Shown piece by piece: positions 63,841 through 64,000 of a stretch of 64,000 nt of DNA. This stretch comes from Paenibacillus yonginensis. GTDB taxonomy: Bacteria; Bacillota; Bacilli; Paenibacillales; Paenibacillaceae. The DNA lies in contig NZ_CP014167.1 in the NCBI RefSeq assembly GCF_001685395.1, positions 4,100,001 through 4,164,000 on the forward strand. The letters run 5' to 3'. Below the pieces are notes generated by a model. That model was not told where the DNA came from, did not search any database, and saw only the letters and a list, made by a program, of their open reading frames with translations. A program made the translations under genes and the position numbers. Numbering within the stretch: the stretch's first letter is position 1; the number at the start of each line of letters is the position of its first letter.

Positions 63841-64000
63841 GGATAAGCCCTCGACCGATTAGTACTGGTCAGCTCCATGCATTGCTGCACTTCCACCCCC
63901 AGCCTATCTACCTCGTCGTCTTCAAGGGGTCTTACTAATTGGGAAATCTCATCTTGAGGGAGGCTTCACGCTTAGATGCTTTCAGCGCTTATCCCTTCCG
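63841..64000 (-). rRNA. rrl: 23S ribosomal RNA, 3' end (partial)
   Basis: The minus strand from the window edge reads as the last 160 bases of 23S rRNA, including AGCGCTGAAAGCATCTAAGC, CCTCAAGATGAGATTTCCC and the terminal CAGTACTAATCGGTCGAGGG. The gene continues beyond the window. Confidence 0.97.

Overview
The window reads as a core chromosomal segment of a spore-forming, low-to-medium GC Firmicute of the order Bacillales, most likely Paenibacillus or a close relative. Protein sequences and gene order match the B. subtilis segment that runs from the rRNA operon next to csfB/gin to lysS. Nearly every gene lies on the minus strand, so transcription runs from high to low coordinates. Only abrB, one small membrane protein gene and one very small gene near pth are on the plus strand.

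From the high-coordinate end: the 3' end of a 23S rRNA and a 5S rRNA (63.5-64.0 kb); two unrecognised envelope proteins and gin (61.8-63.3 kb); then speA-like decarboxylase, tmk, darA, yaaR, holB, ricT, yabA, trmN6, rsmI (54.2-61.7 kb). abrB diverges from an HD-domain phosphohydrolase gene. The next block is tatD, a c-di-AMP riboswitch with yabE, an IS200-type element, rnmV, rsmA, yabG, veg, a group II intron, sspF, ispE, purR, spoVG, glmU, prs, pth, fin, mfd and a PrsA-like foldase (32-53 kb). The following block is spoVT, yabM, mazG, hup, rqcP, yabP, yabQ, divIC, yabR, spoIIE, yabS, yabT, tilS, hpt, ftsH (15.6-31.8 kb). The low-coordinate end has nadA-nadB-nadC-coaX-hslO, cysK, the pabB-pabA-pabC-folP-folB-folK-yazB-dusB folate operon, greA and lysS.

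Three themes recur. First, sporulation control: abrB, spoVG, spoIIE, spoVT, fin, gin, yabP/yabQ, yabG, sspF and ricT. Several promoters can be read directly: a 21-bp-spaced spoIIE promoter with Spo0A-type boxes, a sigma-H promoter before spoVG, an abrB promoter with a Spo0A box just downstream, and a forespore-type promoter before gin. Second, c-di-AMP signalling: the darA receptor and a ydaO-type riboswitch before the cell-wall gene yabE. Third, cofactor, nucleotide and RNA housekeeping: folate, NAD, CoA, PRPP, rRNA and tRNA modification.

The mobile DNA is a class C-like group II intron placed directly behind the veg terminator and an IS200-like element. The less expected items are a 57-66 residue gene with an Sm/Hfq-like residue pattern and no standard start codon near its ribosome-binding site (about 38.06-38.26 kb), a 19-bp perfect palindrome between the HD-domain gene and abrB, and the absence of metG/metS where it is normally found. 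I see no CRISPR array, no tRNA gene, no prophage and no obvious novel defence system.
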